Of a stretch of 20,183 nucleotides of DNA, positions 1 through 7,019 are shown piece after piece. Below the pieces are notes generated by a model. The model did no database searches. It had not been told where the DNA came from and saw nothing but the letters and a program-made list of their open reading frames with translations. This DNA comes from Lactonifactor sp. BIOML-A5 (lineage in GTDB: Bacteria; Bacillota; Clostridia; Lachnospirales; Lachnospiraceae), in assembly GCF_009677585.1 (NCBI RefSeq), contig NZ_WKYV01000042.1, positions 1 to 20,183 of the forward strand. Direction: 5' to 3'. The translations under genes were made by a program, and so were the position numbers. Position 1 is the first letter of the stretch. Each line of letters starts with the position of its first letter.

Positions 1-3
1 AAG

Positions 4-70
4 AGCCTGTTTAAAAAGTGACATTTTCTAAAGTTAATATAGCCTATAAAAAGTGACATTTTCTAAAGTT
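4..70. repeat. Two-copy 23-bp direct repeat upstream of yceD
   Basis: A 23-bp word (core AAAGTGACATTTTCTAAAG) occurs exactly at 13-35 and again at 48-70, a 35-bp period. Each copy is preceded by AGCCT (4-8 and 41-45). The repeats lie just upstream of the yceD promoter. Two readings are possible: the multiple terminal repeats of an IS21-like insertion sequence whose body lies to the left of the window, or a tandem protein-binding site. The sequence here cannot decide between them. Confidence 0.8.
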
Positions 71-125
71 ATTGACACCGGCTGTGTTATCCGGTTCAAA
101 AATTGTTCTATTCTGGAAAAAATAG

Positions 126-154
126 TTGACAAATGGCCATGCCCCAGGTATAAT
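126..154 (+). promoter_or_regulatory. Consensus sigma-A promoter of yceD-rpmF
   Basis: A perfect -35 box TTGACA (126-131) and a perfect -10 box TATAAT (149-154) are separated by exactly 17 bases. Transcription should begin near 161, giving a leader of about 20 bases with the ribosome site AGGAG at 170-174. Such an unmodified promoter fits constitutive high expression of a ribosomal protein operon. Confidence 0.92.
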
Positions 155-180
155 CAATAAGGTGTGATTAGGAGACTGTT

Positions 181-708
181 ATGCTAATTAATTTATCAGA
201 TATTTTATCCAAAGAGGGAGAAACACAACGTGTGGAAGCCATGGTGGACATGGAAAACTTCACCTCCAGGCTGGGAACTTTCCCTGTACAAAAGAAAACA
301 CCGGTACATTTTACCATTCAGAACAAAGGAAAAAAAGTACTGCAGATTAACGGAGAAGGAAGTGTGACTCTGTTGATCCCCTGCGGACGCTGTCTTTCGG
401 ACGTGCCTGAGGAGATTGTGTTTGCCTTTGAACGGGAAGTAGACATGAAGCAGTCAGAAGAAGAACGGATAAAAGATTTGGATGAAAGCAATTATATCAC
501 AGGAGGCAACCTGGATGTAGAGCAGTTAGTTTATAATGAGATTTTAATCAATTGGCCCTTACGGGTACTGTGTAAAGATGACTGCAAAGGAATCTGTAGC
601 CATTGTGGAAAGAATTTGAACCAGGGTCCCTGTGACTGCAAGGTCGAGAACCTGGATCCCAGGATGGCGGTAATCAGTGATATATTCAGCAAGTTTAAGG
701 AGGTGTAA
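181..708 (+). CDS. yceD: YceD/DUF177 family protein (23S rRNA accumulation protein)
   Basis: The 175-residue product matches the YceD (DUF177, YlbN in Bacillus) family, which is linked to 23S rRNA accumulation and is almost always encoded directly before rpmF. Visible hallmarks are a CxxC pair at C68/C71 and a C-terminal cysteine cluster (C131, C135, C139, C142, C151, C153), followed by the typical LDPRMAVISDIF tail. The cysteines suggest a metal-bound fold; that is inference. The ATG start is fixed by AGGAG at 170-174. The rpmF start lies 3 bases beyond the stop, and the rpmF ribosome site is inside the end of this gene, so the two are co-translated. Confidence 0.93.
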   Translation: MLINLSDILSKEGETQRVEAMVDMENFTSRLGTFPVQKKTPVHFTIQNKGKKVLQINGEGSVTLLIPCGRCLSDVPEEIVFAFEREVDMKQSEEERIKDLDESNYITGGNLDVEQLVYNEILINWPLRVLCKDDCKGICSHCGKNLNQGPCDCKVENLDPRMAVISDIFSKFKEV

Positions 709-711
709 ACA

Positions 712-891
712 ATGTCCATCTGTCCAAAGAATAAAACTTCTAAAGCTAGAAGAGATAAAAGAAGAGCAAACTGGAAAATGAGCGCTCCGAATTTAGTAAA
801 ATGCAGCAAATGCGGAGAATTAATGATGCCTCACAGAGTATGCAAGGCATGTGGCTCTTACAACAAAAAAGAAATCATTTCCATGGATTAA
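712..891 (+). CDS. rpmF: 50S ribosomal protein L32
   Basis: This 59-residue ORF encodes bL32, a small zinc-ribbon protein of the large ribosomal subunit. The N-terminal segment with KTSKARRDKRRA is diagnostic, and the four-cysteine form is visible as C31-x2-C34 and C44-x2-C47. The sequence starts MSICPKNKTS, with one additional cysteine at position 4. A near-ideal Shine-Dalgarno AAGGAGGTG (697-705) sits 6 bases before the ATG, overlapping the end of yceD. The gene is followed at once by a strong intrinsic terminator, so here it is the last gene of a two-gene operon rather than reading on into plsX. Confidence 0.97.
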   Translation: MSICPKNKTSKARRDKRRANWKMSAPNLVKCSKCGELMMPHRVCKACGSYNKKEIISMD

Positions 892-903
892 TCCTGGGAA
901 TGT

Positions 904-951
904 AAAAGAAGACCGGGAAAAGGCCAATGGCTTTTTCCCGGTCTTCTTTTT
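904..951 (+). terminator. Rho-independent terminator after rpmF
   Basis: The arms at 904-925 and 929-950 form a 22-bp stem with one G-T wobble and a 3-base loop (AAT), ending in TTTTT. The 5' side begins with an A-tract, so it may also stop transcription coming from the right. It separates rpmF from the accessory block. Confidence 0.95.
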
Positions 952-977
952 GGCAGAACATGTTATACCATGCTAAA

Positions 978-1050
978 ATAATGGATTACTACAATTCATT
1001 ATGTTATACTTTAGTGTAAGGGTGCCGTATATCCCCTTGAAGGGCATATA
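978..1050 (+). promoter_or_regulatory. Putative regulatory region of the SBP-kinase operon with two dyads
   Basis: A -10-like TATACT lies at 1005-1010 but has no recognisable -35 at 16-18 bases. Instead, an inverted repeat occupies that place: arms 978-987 and 993-1002, matching 9 of 10, with a 5-base spacer. Downstream, at 1028-1050, a second odd-centred dyad pairs TATATCCCCTT with AAGGGCATATA (10 of 11 positions). A TATAAT at 1047-1052 overlaps the second dyad but also lacks a -35 box. The layout suggests a regulated promoter, but no transcription-factor family is recognised. Confidence 0.4.
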
Positions 1051-1096
1051 ATCCTGAAATGGAGTCCGGCATTTTAAATTAAAAGAGAGGCTGCAG

Positions 1097-2374
1097 ATGA
1101 AAAGGAAAAAGATAGCAGGTTTATGTTCTGCACTATTCATGTTTTCCCTGATGCTTCCGGGATGCGGAAGTAAAAATCAGGTGGTAAACTATTGGGACGC
1201 AAATGAAGAGGTTACATCCATTACATTTTTCGGGAATAAATATGAACCGGAGAATGTTACGGTGATTGAAGAGATTATATCGGACTTTATGAGTGAAAAT
1301 CCTGAAATAAGGGTTTCCTATGAGAGTCTGAAGGGGACAGAATATTATGAGGCTCTGGAGAAAAGGCTGTCTGCCGGAAAGGGCGACGATGTCTTTATGG
1401 TGAATCATGATATTGTGCTTAGGCTGGGGGAAGAGGGACAGTTGGCGGATCTCTCGGGGATTGCCTCTACAAATGAGTATACGGATCAGATGCTCAGTCA
1501 GATGGAGCGTGAGGGAAAGATTTTCTGGGTTCCCACTACAGTGTCGGCGTTTGGCCTTTACTGTAATCTGGATCTGCTGGAAGAGCATAAGCAAAAGATC
1601 CCGGAAAATCTTTCCCAATGGGAAGAGGTTTGCGGGTATTTTAAGGGACAGGGAATCACACCCATTATCGCCAATAATGATATCTCCTTAAAAACATTAG
1701 CAATAGGCGCCGGGTTTTATTCTGTGTATCAGGAGGGACGGCAGTCAGAGGTGTTTTCCCGGCTGAACCGGGGCGAAGATAGATTAAGTGAGTACCTGAC
1801 CCCCGGGTTTTCACTGGCGGATCGCTTTGTCCGCAAGGGGTATATTGACGGGGAGAAGGCAGCGCATACAAAGAAAACCTCTGATGATCTGGAAGAGTTT
1901 GCAAAGGGGGGCTCTCCGTTTATGCTGACGGGGGCCTGGGCTGCCGGACGGGTCAGAGATATGGAACCAGGGTTTGAATTTCAGGTGGTTCCCCTCCCGG
2001 CTCTGGAGGACGGTGCGCTTATGGTAATCAACGCAGATACACGTCTGAGCGTAAATGCAAACAGCAAGAATGAGGCAGCGGCCAAACAGTTTGTGGAGTA
2101 TTTTACACAGAGAGAGAATATTCAGCAATTTGCAGATCAGCAATCTTCCTTCAGTCCCCTGAAAGAGGGAAGCCCTTCCTCCAGGGAAGAAATTCAGCCT
2201 CTGATTGCCTGTTACCAGTCAGGCAGGACTGTGATTGGGGCAGACGGAATGCTGAATCTGCCCATTTGGGATCTGACGGCCCAGGCATCGGAGAAGCTGC
2301 TTGCGGGTGAAGCGCTGGAATCAGTTATGGACTGGATGGATCAAAGGGCTGAGGAAGAAAGGAGTGTGCCGTGA
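1097..2374 (+). CDS. Extracellular solute-binding lipoprotein (sugar ABC type, family 1)
   Basis: The 425-residue protein begins with a lipoprotein signal peptide (KRKK, hydrophobic core, lipobox LPGC with lipidated C23). It therefore sits on the outer face of the membrane. The rest resembles family-1 solute-binding proteins of carbohydrate ABC importers, including a region around DDVFMVNHDIVLRLGEEGQL and C-terminal segments typical of the fold. The ligand cannot be read from sequence. The ribosome site AGAGAGG (1084-1090) supports the ATG. No permease or ATPase genes for an importer are nearby. Instead the stop overlaps the GTG start of a hybrid histidine kinase by 4 bases, so the protein more likely presents a ligand to the kinase than feeds a transporter. 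Confidence 0.88.
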   Translation: MKRKKIAGLCSALFMFSLMLPGCGSKNQVVNYWDANEEVTSITFFGNKYEPENVTVIEEIISDFMSENPEIRVSYESLKGTEYYEALEKRLSAGKGDDVFMVNHDIVLRLGEEGQLADLSGIASTNEYTDQMLSQMEREGKIFWVPTTVSAFGLYCNLDLLEEHKQKIPENLSQWEEVCGYFKGQGITPIIANNDISLKTLAIGAGFYSVYQEGRQSEVFSRLNRGEDRLSEYLTPGFSLADRFVRKGYIDGEKAAHTKKTSDDLEEFAKGGSPFMLTGAWAAGRVRDMEPGFEFQVVPLPALEDGALMVINADTRLSVNANSKNEAAAKQFVEYFTQRENIQQFADQQSSFSPLKEGSPSSREEIQPLIACYQSGRTVIGADGMLNLPIWDLTAQASEKLLAGEALESVMDWMDQRAEEERSVP

Positions 2375-5300
2375 TCAGGGAAGAAAGCAGAAGTTCAAAG
2401 AAGAAAATTGCTCTGGCCGCTGTCCTCATTGGAGCTGTTCTTATGCTCTTGACCTTTTCTTTTATTCAGTATGTCAAAAAGCAGCTCTGGGAACAATCGG
2501 TCAGTGCTATCGTGGAGAGCACCAGTCAGGGCTGCAATGCGCTGCAAATGCAGCTGCAGCACGACTTTGCGTCTATGAAAGCTGCCGCTGAAAAAATAAG
2601 TGAATTTTCAGGGGAACAGATGGAGCAGGCGGCCGGGCTGATGGAACAGTACAGCCGCATGGAGAGCAATATCAGTCTCTACCTGAGAGATGGAAGCTGC
2701 TATCCGGAGGGCCTGCAGAAGGACAGCCGGGCAGAGGCTGATCTGTGGGAGGGGGAGAGCCAGGAAGGTATTCTGAATCCCCATATCAGCAGCGCAACAG
2801 GAATGAATGTATTTGATCTATACGTAAAAGTAACCATGACTGACGGCACAGAGGGCTGTCTTGTGAAAGAGTATGAGGTAGTCAGCATAGCAGAAAGCTT
2901 CAGTCTGTCTTTCTACAAGGACTCGGGATTCTCCTATATCATCAATACACAGGGGGATGTTCTCATCCGCTCTCCCCATCCGAACAGTAATAAAACGGTT
3001 AAAAACCTGTTTGATATGCTGCCGGAATCCCAGAATCAGCCGGAGAGTCTTGAGGCATTTGCCAACTCTCTTCAAGAGTTCCACACGGGCTGGGCAGTGT
3101 TCCGCTATCAGGGGGAAGATACTGTTTTCTGCTACACACCGCTGAAGCTGGAGTCGGACTGGTATCTGATTTCCATTATTCCGGAAAAAGTGGTGAGTGA
3201 GCAGAGCCGGGATATTCTAACCCGCTCTATGGTTCTTATCGCCAGCATTATTCTGGGAATTATTTTTCTGGTACTATTTTACATCCGGTCTGCCGCCAAG
3301 ACGAAAAGAAAACTGGATCACCAGGCGGAGTATATTGTACATCTGTACAATGTTATTCCTGAGGGCATTGCGCTGATTACAACAGACCCGCCTCACCGTT
3401 TTCTTCAGATTAATGAAGAAGGCCTGCGTCTGCTGCAATACCAGGAGGGCTCTCAAGATGATGTGCCGGAGGACGTTTCCCTCAGAGATATGATTCATCC
3501 GGAAGATTACGGGGAGGCTGCACAGCTTTTTCGGGAAACCTCCGAAGCCAGTGGGAAACATGTATTTACAGCCAGATTAAAAAGAGCGGAGGGCAGTTAT
3601 TTTTGGGCCGGAGGCATTGTGGAAAAGACACAGGACGAAAACGGGGAACCTGTCCTGATTGCGGCTTTTCATGATATCACGGATGAAAAAACGGCGGAAG
3701 AGGCCAAAGAGAAGGAACAGCTTCAGGAGCGCATCACGCTGGTGGGAGCGCTTGCCAATGCCTATCCGGTTATTATCCAGGTGAATCTCACCAATGAAAA
3801 GCTGGGCTTCATATATGTCCAGCCCGGTCTTATGCTGGATCTTGGCAGACAAAAATCATACAGTGAGCTCTATGAAGATATGGCTGCTACCATCCATCCG
3901 GATCACGTGAGTAAGTTCCGGCTTCACTTTGCCCCTGAAAATCTTTATGGTACTCTTGGGCACACGAAAAACGAAGTTTTTATAGAGGCAAAGCAAATGC
4001 TTGCAGACGGCCGGTATCACTGGATCTCTACGCAGATTATTTATGTGGATAATCCTTATTCCGGGGATGAGCTGGCGATCCTCATATCCAGGAGGAGCGA
4101 TGAACAGCGTTACGAGGAGGAACAGCGGCGCCAGGCGCTTCAGAGCGCTTTGGACAATGCAAATGCCGCGAACAGGGGGAAAAGCCAGTTTCTGTCTAAT
4201 ATGAGCCATGATATCCGAACGCCGATTAACGCCATAGTAGGCATGACCTCCATTGCCGCCGCTCATCTGGACGATACCAGGCGGGTGGATGAATGCCTGA
4301 AAAAGATTGCACTTTCCAGCCGACACCTTCTCGGACTGATCAACGATGTCCTGGATATGTCAAAAATTGAGAGCGGAAAGCTGACGCTTCGGGAGGAGCC
4401 TTTTAATTTTGCTGAATTAATTACAGAGACCGTAGAATTAATCCGGACGCAGGCATATGGAAAGCAGTTACAGACCGATGTCTGTCTGGCAGCCCTGAAA
4501 AACGAGAATGTAACAGGGGATCCTCTGCGTCTCCAGCAGGTGTGCCTGAATATTCTGAGCAACGCAGTTAAGTATACGCCCTCAGGGGGAAGGATTCGCA
4601 TCGAGGTCAGCCAGGAGGACAGTACAGGGTTTGGCTATCAATGCTATGTGTTTCGCTGTGCGGATACAGGAATCGGCATGAAGGAAGAGTTTTTAAAGAT
4701 GATTTTTCAGCCGTTTGAGCGTGCCCAGGATTCCACAAGCAGCAAGATTGCAGGGACCGGACTGGGTATGGCAATCACCAAGAACCTTGTGGATCTGATG
4801 AATGGAGAGATTCAGGTTGAAAGCAAGACCGGCATAGGTTCTGTATTTACCGTGAGGATTCCTCTGAAGGTGCAGGATGCCCCGGAGGAAAAAGTCCCCT
4901 ATCATTGGAGGGGGGTCCGTACCCTGATTGTAGATGGGAATGTCCAATCCCGGGAAAATACTGTCCGGCTTCTGGCGGATATGGGACTTCCCGCAGAGGC
5001 TGTGGGAAGCGGAGAAGAGGCAGTCTCCTATATTATGGAGGCCCGGGATTCCGGAAATCCATGCGGTCTGGTATTTATTAATTGTTCTCCCGGGGAAGGC
5101 GGGGGCGCAGAAGCTGTCCGGCTTATCCGGGAACACTGTGGTGCCAAGAGTCCTGCGCTGGTACTTACCGCAGGAGAATGGGCGGAGATAGAATATGAGG
5201 GAAAAGAGACAGATGCCGCTGCGTTTTTATCCCTGCCCTTCTACCGGTCTAAGGTTTACCATCTCCTGAAAGAACTGGACAGCGGCAGCAGACTGCCCCA

Positions 5301-5721
5301 GCAGTCAGAAGAGACAGCCCCGGACTATTCCCGGAAGCGTCTGCTGCTGGTGGAGGACAACGAACTCAACAGAGAGATTGCTGTGGAGCTTATTGGCAGT
5401 ACAGGCGTGCAGATAGAAGAAGCCTGTGACGGAGAGGAAGCGGTAAAAAAGGTGGAGGTCTCAGAGGAAGGCTATTATGACATGATCATCATGGATATAA
5501 AAATGCCCATTATGGACGGTTACGAGGCTACCAGAGTGATACGAAGCATGAACCGCCGGGATGTGAAAACTATCCCTATTGTGGCTATGACAGCCAATGC
5601 CTTTGAGGAGGATGTGCGGACAGCACTCCGTATGGGGATGAATGCCCATGTCTCAAAGCCTATTGACACAGGGATGCTGAATCAGCTGCTGGCTCAGTAT
5701 TTATCGGATTCCGGGGCTTAG
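2371..5721 (+). CDS. Hybrid sensor histidine kinase with pseudo-receiver and receiver domains
   Basis: A 1116-residue membrane kinase. Domains in order: TM1 (about 13-34), extracellular sensor region (about 36-283), TM2 (about 286-304), PAS/PAC (about 316-440), a second PAS-like region (about 455-578), HisKA with phospho-acceptor H613 in SNMSHDIRTPIN, HATPase with N-box around N731, DTGIGM (765-770) and GTGLGM (795-800), a degenerate receiver (about 849-970), and a complete receiver with E995/D996, D1042, T1074 and K1096. There is no Hpt and no DNA-binding output, so a separate phosphotransfer protein and effector are expected; none is encoded in this window. The GTG start is chosen because AAAGGAG (2358-2364) lies 6 bases upstream and GTGA overlaps the solute-binding gene's stop. 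The next Met (25) would fall inside TM1. Confidence 0.93.
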   Translation: MIREESRSSKKKIALAAVLIGAVLMLLTFSFIQYVKKQLWEQSVSAIVESTSQGCNALQMQLQHDFASMKAAAEKISEFSGEQMEQAAGLMEQYSRMESNISLYLRDGSCYPEGLQKDSRAEADLWEGESQEGILNPHISSATGMNVFDLYVKVTMTDGTEGCLVKEYEVVSIAESFSLSFYKDSGFSYIINTQGDVLIRSPHPNSNKTVKNLFDMLPESQNQPESLEAFANSLQEFHTGWAVFRYQGEDTVFCYTPLKLESDWYLISIIPEKVVSEQSRDILTRSMVLIASIILGIIFLVLFYIRSAAKTKRKLDHQAEYIVHLYNVIPEGIALITTDPPHRFLQINEEGLRLLQYQEGSQDDVPEDVSLRDMIHPEDYGEAAQLFRETSEASGKHVFTARLKRAEGSYFWAGGIVEKTQDENGEPVLIAAFHDITDEKTAEEAKEKEQLQERITLVGALANAYPVIIQVNLTNEKLGFIYVQPGLMLDLGRQKSYSELYEDMAATIHPDHVSKFRLHFAPENLYGTLGHTKNEVFIEAKQMLADGRYHWISTQIIYVDNPYSGDELAILISRRSDEQRYEEEQRRQALQSALDNANAANRGKSQFLSNMSHDIRTPINAIVGMTSIAAAHLDDTRRVDECLKKIALSSRHLLGLINDVLDMSKIESGKLTLREEPFNFAELITETVELIRTQAYGKQLQTDVCLAALKNENVTGDPLRLQQVCLNILSNAVKYTPSGGRIRIEVSQEDSTGFGYQCYVFRCADTGIGMKEEFLKMIFQPFERAQDSTSSKIAGTGLGMAITKNLVDLMNGEIQVESKTGIGSVFTVRIPLKVQDAPEEKVPYHWRGVRTLIVDGNVQSRENTVRLLADMGLPAEAVGSGEEAVSYIMEARDSGNPCGLVFINCSPGEGGGAEAVRLIREHCGAKSPALVLTAGEWAEIEYEGKETDAAAFLSLPFYRSKVYHLLKELDSGSRLPQQSEETAPDYSRKRLLLVEDNELNREIAVELIGSTGVQIEEACDGEEAVKKVEVSEEGYYDMIIMDIKMPIMDGYEATRVIRSMNRRDVKTIPIVAMTANAFEEDVRTALRMGMNAHVSKPIDTGMLNQLLAQYLSDSGA

Positions 5722-5764
5722 GCATGCGTTTGTATCTCAGCGAATGTGTGGATATTTTTCCCTC

Positions 5765-5793
5765 TTGCAGTATGGGGGGAGATTCCGTATAAT
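5765..5793 (+). promoter_or_regulatory. Promoter of the 99-residue protein gene
   Basis: A -35-like TTGCAG (5765-5770) is 17 bases from a perfect -10 TATAAT (5788-5793). The predicted start of transcription near 5800 falls just before the LexA-like palindrome, so repressor binding there would block transcription. Confidence 0.65.
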
Positions 5794-5805
5794 AAAGCTG
5801 AGAAA

Positions 5806-5819
5806 AGAACAAATGTTCG
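5806..5819. promoter_or_regulatory. Candidate LexA (SOS) operator
   Basis: AGAACAAATGTTCG fits the Gram-positive LexA box CGAACRNRYGTTCG at every position except the first. The inner GAAC-AAAT-GTTC (5807-5818) has perfect 4-bp arms. It lies at about +6 to +19 relative to the predicted transcription start, a classical repressor position. That LexA binds it is inference from the motif and its placement. Confidence 0.65.
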
Positions 5820-5843
5820 AAAATGGGAAGGAGATGACTTGCA

Positions 5844-6143
5844 ATGTCCAAGAATTTTAATATGGATGCTATGACCCTCCACCAGGTCAGGAATCCCAAA
5901 GCTCATATGTACCGCTCTATCTGTGTGATTGCTACCTTTAACAAGCTGGGAAGAGTGGAGCCGGTAGCACTTCGGTTCGAGACAGAGGAAGAGAAATTTG
6001 ATGTCCGCATTGACCGTGTGCTTTCCTGTCAGTCTGAGTGGACGGATGCCATTGTGTTTCAGTGCCTGGTGACCGTGGGGGACAGGCAGCAGCAGGTGAA
6101 GCTGCTCTATGAGATCAGCGAGCATATCTGGCGTTTGCTGTAA
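5844..6143 (+). CDS. Small conserved-type protein, putatively SOS-regulated
   Basis: The 99-residue product has no signal peptide or membrane segment and is predicted cytosolic. From residue 22 it shows alternating beta-type segments (SICVIATFNKLGRVEPVALRF, then a segment with IDRVL, then LLYEISEHIWRLL). This pattern resembles, from memory, small Clostridial beta-barrel proteins encoded beside lexA or Y-family polymerase genes (hydrophobic-F-x-x-G-x-x-x-P, IDRVL, final E...W). The resemblance is not verified and no function is assigned. The ATG follows AAGGAG (5828-5833) by 10 bases. The gene has its own promoter and a LexA-like operator, which points to a DNA-damage-related role. No terminator separates it from the kinase upstream. 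Confidence 0.8.
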   Translation: MSKNFNMDAMTLHQVRNPKAHMYRSICVIATFNKLGRVEPVALRFETEEEKFDVRIDRVLSCQSEWTDAIVFQCLVTVGDRQQQVKLLYEISEHIWRLL

Positions 6144-6163
6144 GACTGCTTACCTCTTTTTTT
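6140..6163 (+). terminator. Weak intrinsic terminator after the 99-residue gene
   Basis: GTAAG (6140-6144) and CTTAC (6149-6153) form a 5-bp stem with a 4-base loop overlapping the stop codon. This is followed by CTC and a run of seven T (6157-6163). The short stem makes termination probably partial. Confidence 0.4.
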
Positions 6164-6172
6164 CCTGTACAG

Positions 6173-6201
6173 TTGACAAATTGTTCGAGAATGAGTACAC
6201 T
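6173..6201 (+). promoter_or_regulatory. Sigma-A promoter of the cell-wall-binding lipoprotein
   Basis: A perfect TTGACA (6173-6178) and TACACT (6196-6201) are 17 bases apart. Transcription from about 6208 gives a leader of roughly 55 bases, with a small GGGAG/CTCCC hairpin (6224-6236) upstream of the ribosome site AGGAGG (6251-6256). Confidence 0.8.
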
Positions 6202-6263
6202 TGTGGAGAAATAAATTTATCACGGGAGATTCTCCCCTCACTATGAGAAAAGGAGGAATTATA

Positions 6264-7001
6264 ATGTACCAATTAAAAAAGGGGTTACTGGGCATTCTCT
6301 TTGGATGCTGTGTACTGTCTCTGACAGCCTGTAGTCCGCAGAAATATATTGACAAAATACTGGGCACAGAGAAGGCAGACGAGGAGGAATCCGTTCAGGA
6401 AGAAGTCATTCAGGAAGAACCGGAGGTCCCTGTGGCAAAACCTGAATTCACAGCCAATTTAAGCGGAAGCATGACCTACGGCCTGCACCAGGGAGCAACG
6501 CCCCTGAAGGTGGAAGCCTCTGTGAGCGACTCGGGAACGCTGACCTACCAGTGGTACCGGAATATGACGAATACCAACGGGGGCGGAACCATAATCGAGG
6601 GTGCCACGGACGATACGTATACCCCGCCAACGGATCAGCCGGGGATCTACTATTATTATGTAGTAGCCACCAACACGGTTCAGAATTCTACGGAGGGGAC
6701 TACCAGTGAGACTGCGGAAGTCATTGTAAATGATGAAGAGGGCAATGTAGTGAACGCGGAATCCGGTCAGTGGAAGCAGGATGACAAAGGCTGGTGGTTT
6801 GAAAATGCTGACGGAAGCTTTATAAAGAGCCAGTGGAAAGAGATTCAGGGCAAATGGTACGTATTTGATGAGAACGGCTATATCAGAACGGGCTGGTTCC
6901 AGGACGGCGACAGCTGGTATTATCTGAACGAAGACGGCTCTATGGCAGCAGATAAAGACGTGGAAGGCTATCATCTGGGCAGTGACGGAAAGATGGAATA
7001 A
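6264..7001 (+). CDS. Lipoprotein with Ig-like domain and choline/cell-wall-binding repeats
   Basis: The 245-residue protein has a lipoprotein signal (LKKG, hydrophobic core, lipobox LTAC with C23). A Glu-rich spacer follows (about 35-58), then an Ig-like domain (about 62-157, with TYQWYRN, TYTPPT and YYYYVVATNT). The C-terminus (about 168-243) holds aromatic/Gly-rich repeats of the CW_binding type (GWWFENADGS, GKWYVFDENGY, SWYYLNEDGS). It should be anchored to the membrane at one end and bind wall polymer or choline-like ligands at the other. ATG at 6264 is chosen because AGGAGG lies 7 bases upstream and the signal peptide then starts correctly. An in-frame TTG at 6201 would add 21 residues that spoil it and would start inside the promoter. 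No enzymatic domain is seen. Confidence 0.9.
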   Translation: MYQLKKGLLGILFGCCVLSLTACSPQKYIDKILGTEKADEEESVQEEVIQEEPEVPVAKPEFTANLSGSMTYGLHQGATPLKVEASVSDSGTLTYQWYRNMTNTNGGGTIIEGATDDTYTPPTDQPGIYYYYVVATNTVQNSTEGTTSETAEVIVNDEEGNVVNAESGQWKQDDKGWWFENADGSFIKSQWKEIQGKWYVFDENGYIRTGWFQDGDSWYYLNEDGSMAADKDVEGYHLGSDGKME

Positions 7002-7019
7002 AGAAAAATAACGGAAATG

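Noticed and set aside
4..70. Two-copy repeat as the end of a CRISPR array
   Set aside because: Only two copies with a 12-base gap; no spacer of normal length and no cas genes.
72..114. TTGACA at 72-77 as an additional yceD promoter
   Set aside because: No acceptable -10 box at 16-18 bases; the nearest TATTCT is 31 bases away.
955..968. Second LexA-like box (GAACATGTTA) before the solute-binding gene
   Set aside because: Only two bases separate GAAC from GTTA, so the half-site spacing is wrong and the second half is mismatched.
6176..6189. LexA-like half-site TTGTTCG in the lipoprotein promoter
   Set aside because: The left half GACA does not match GAAC and spacing is off; it is mostly the -35 box TTGACA.
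6201..6263. Upstream TTG start extending the lipoprotein by 21 residues
   Set aside because: It overlaps the last base of the -10 box, lacks its own ribosome site and would put polar residues before the signal peptide; ATG 6264 has a perfect AGGAGG.
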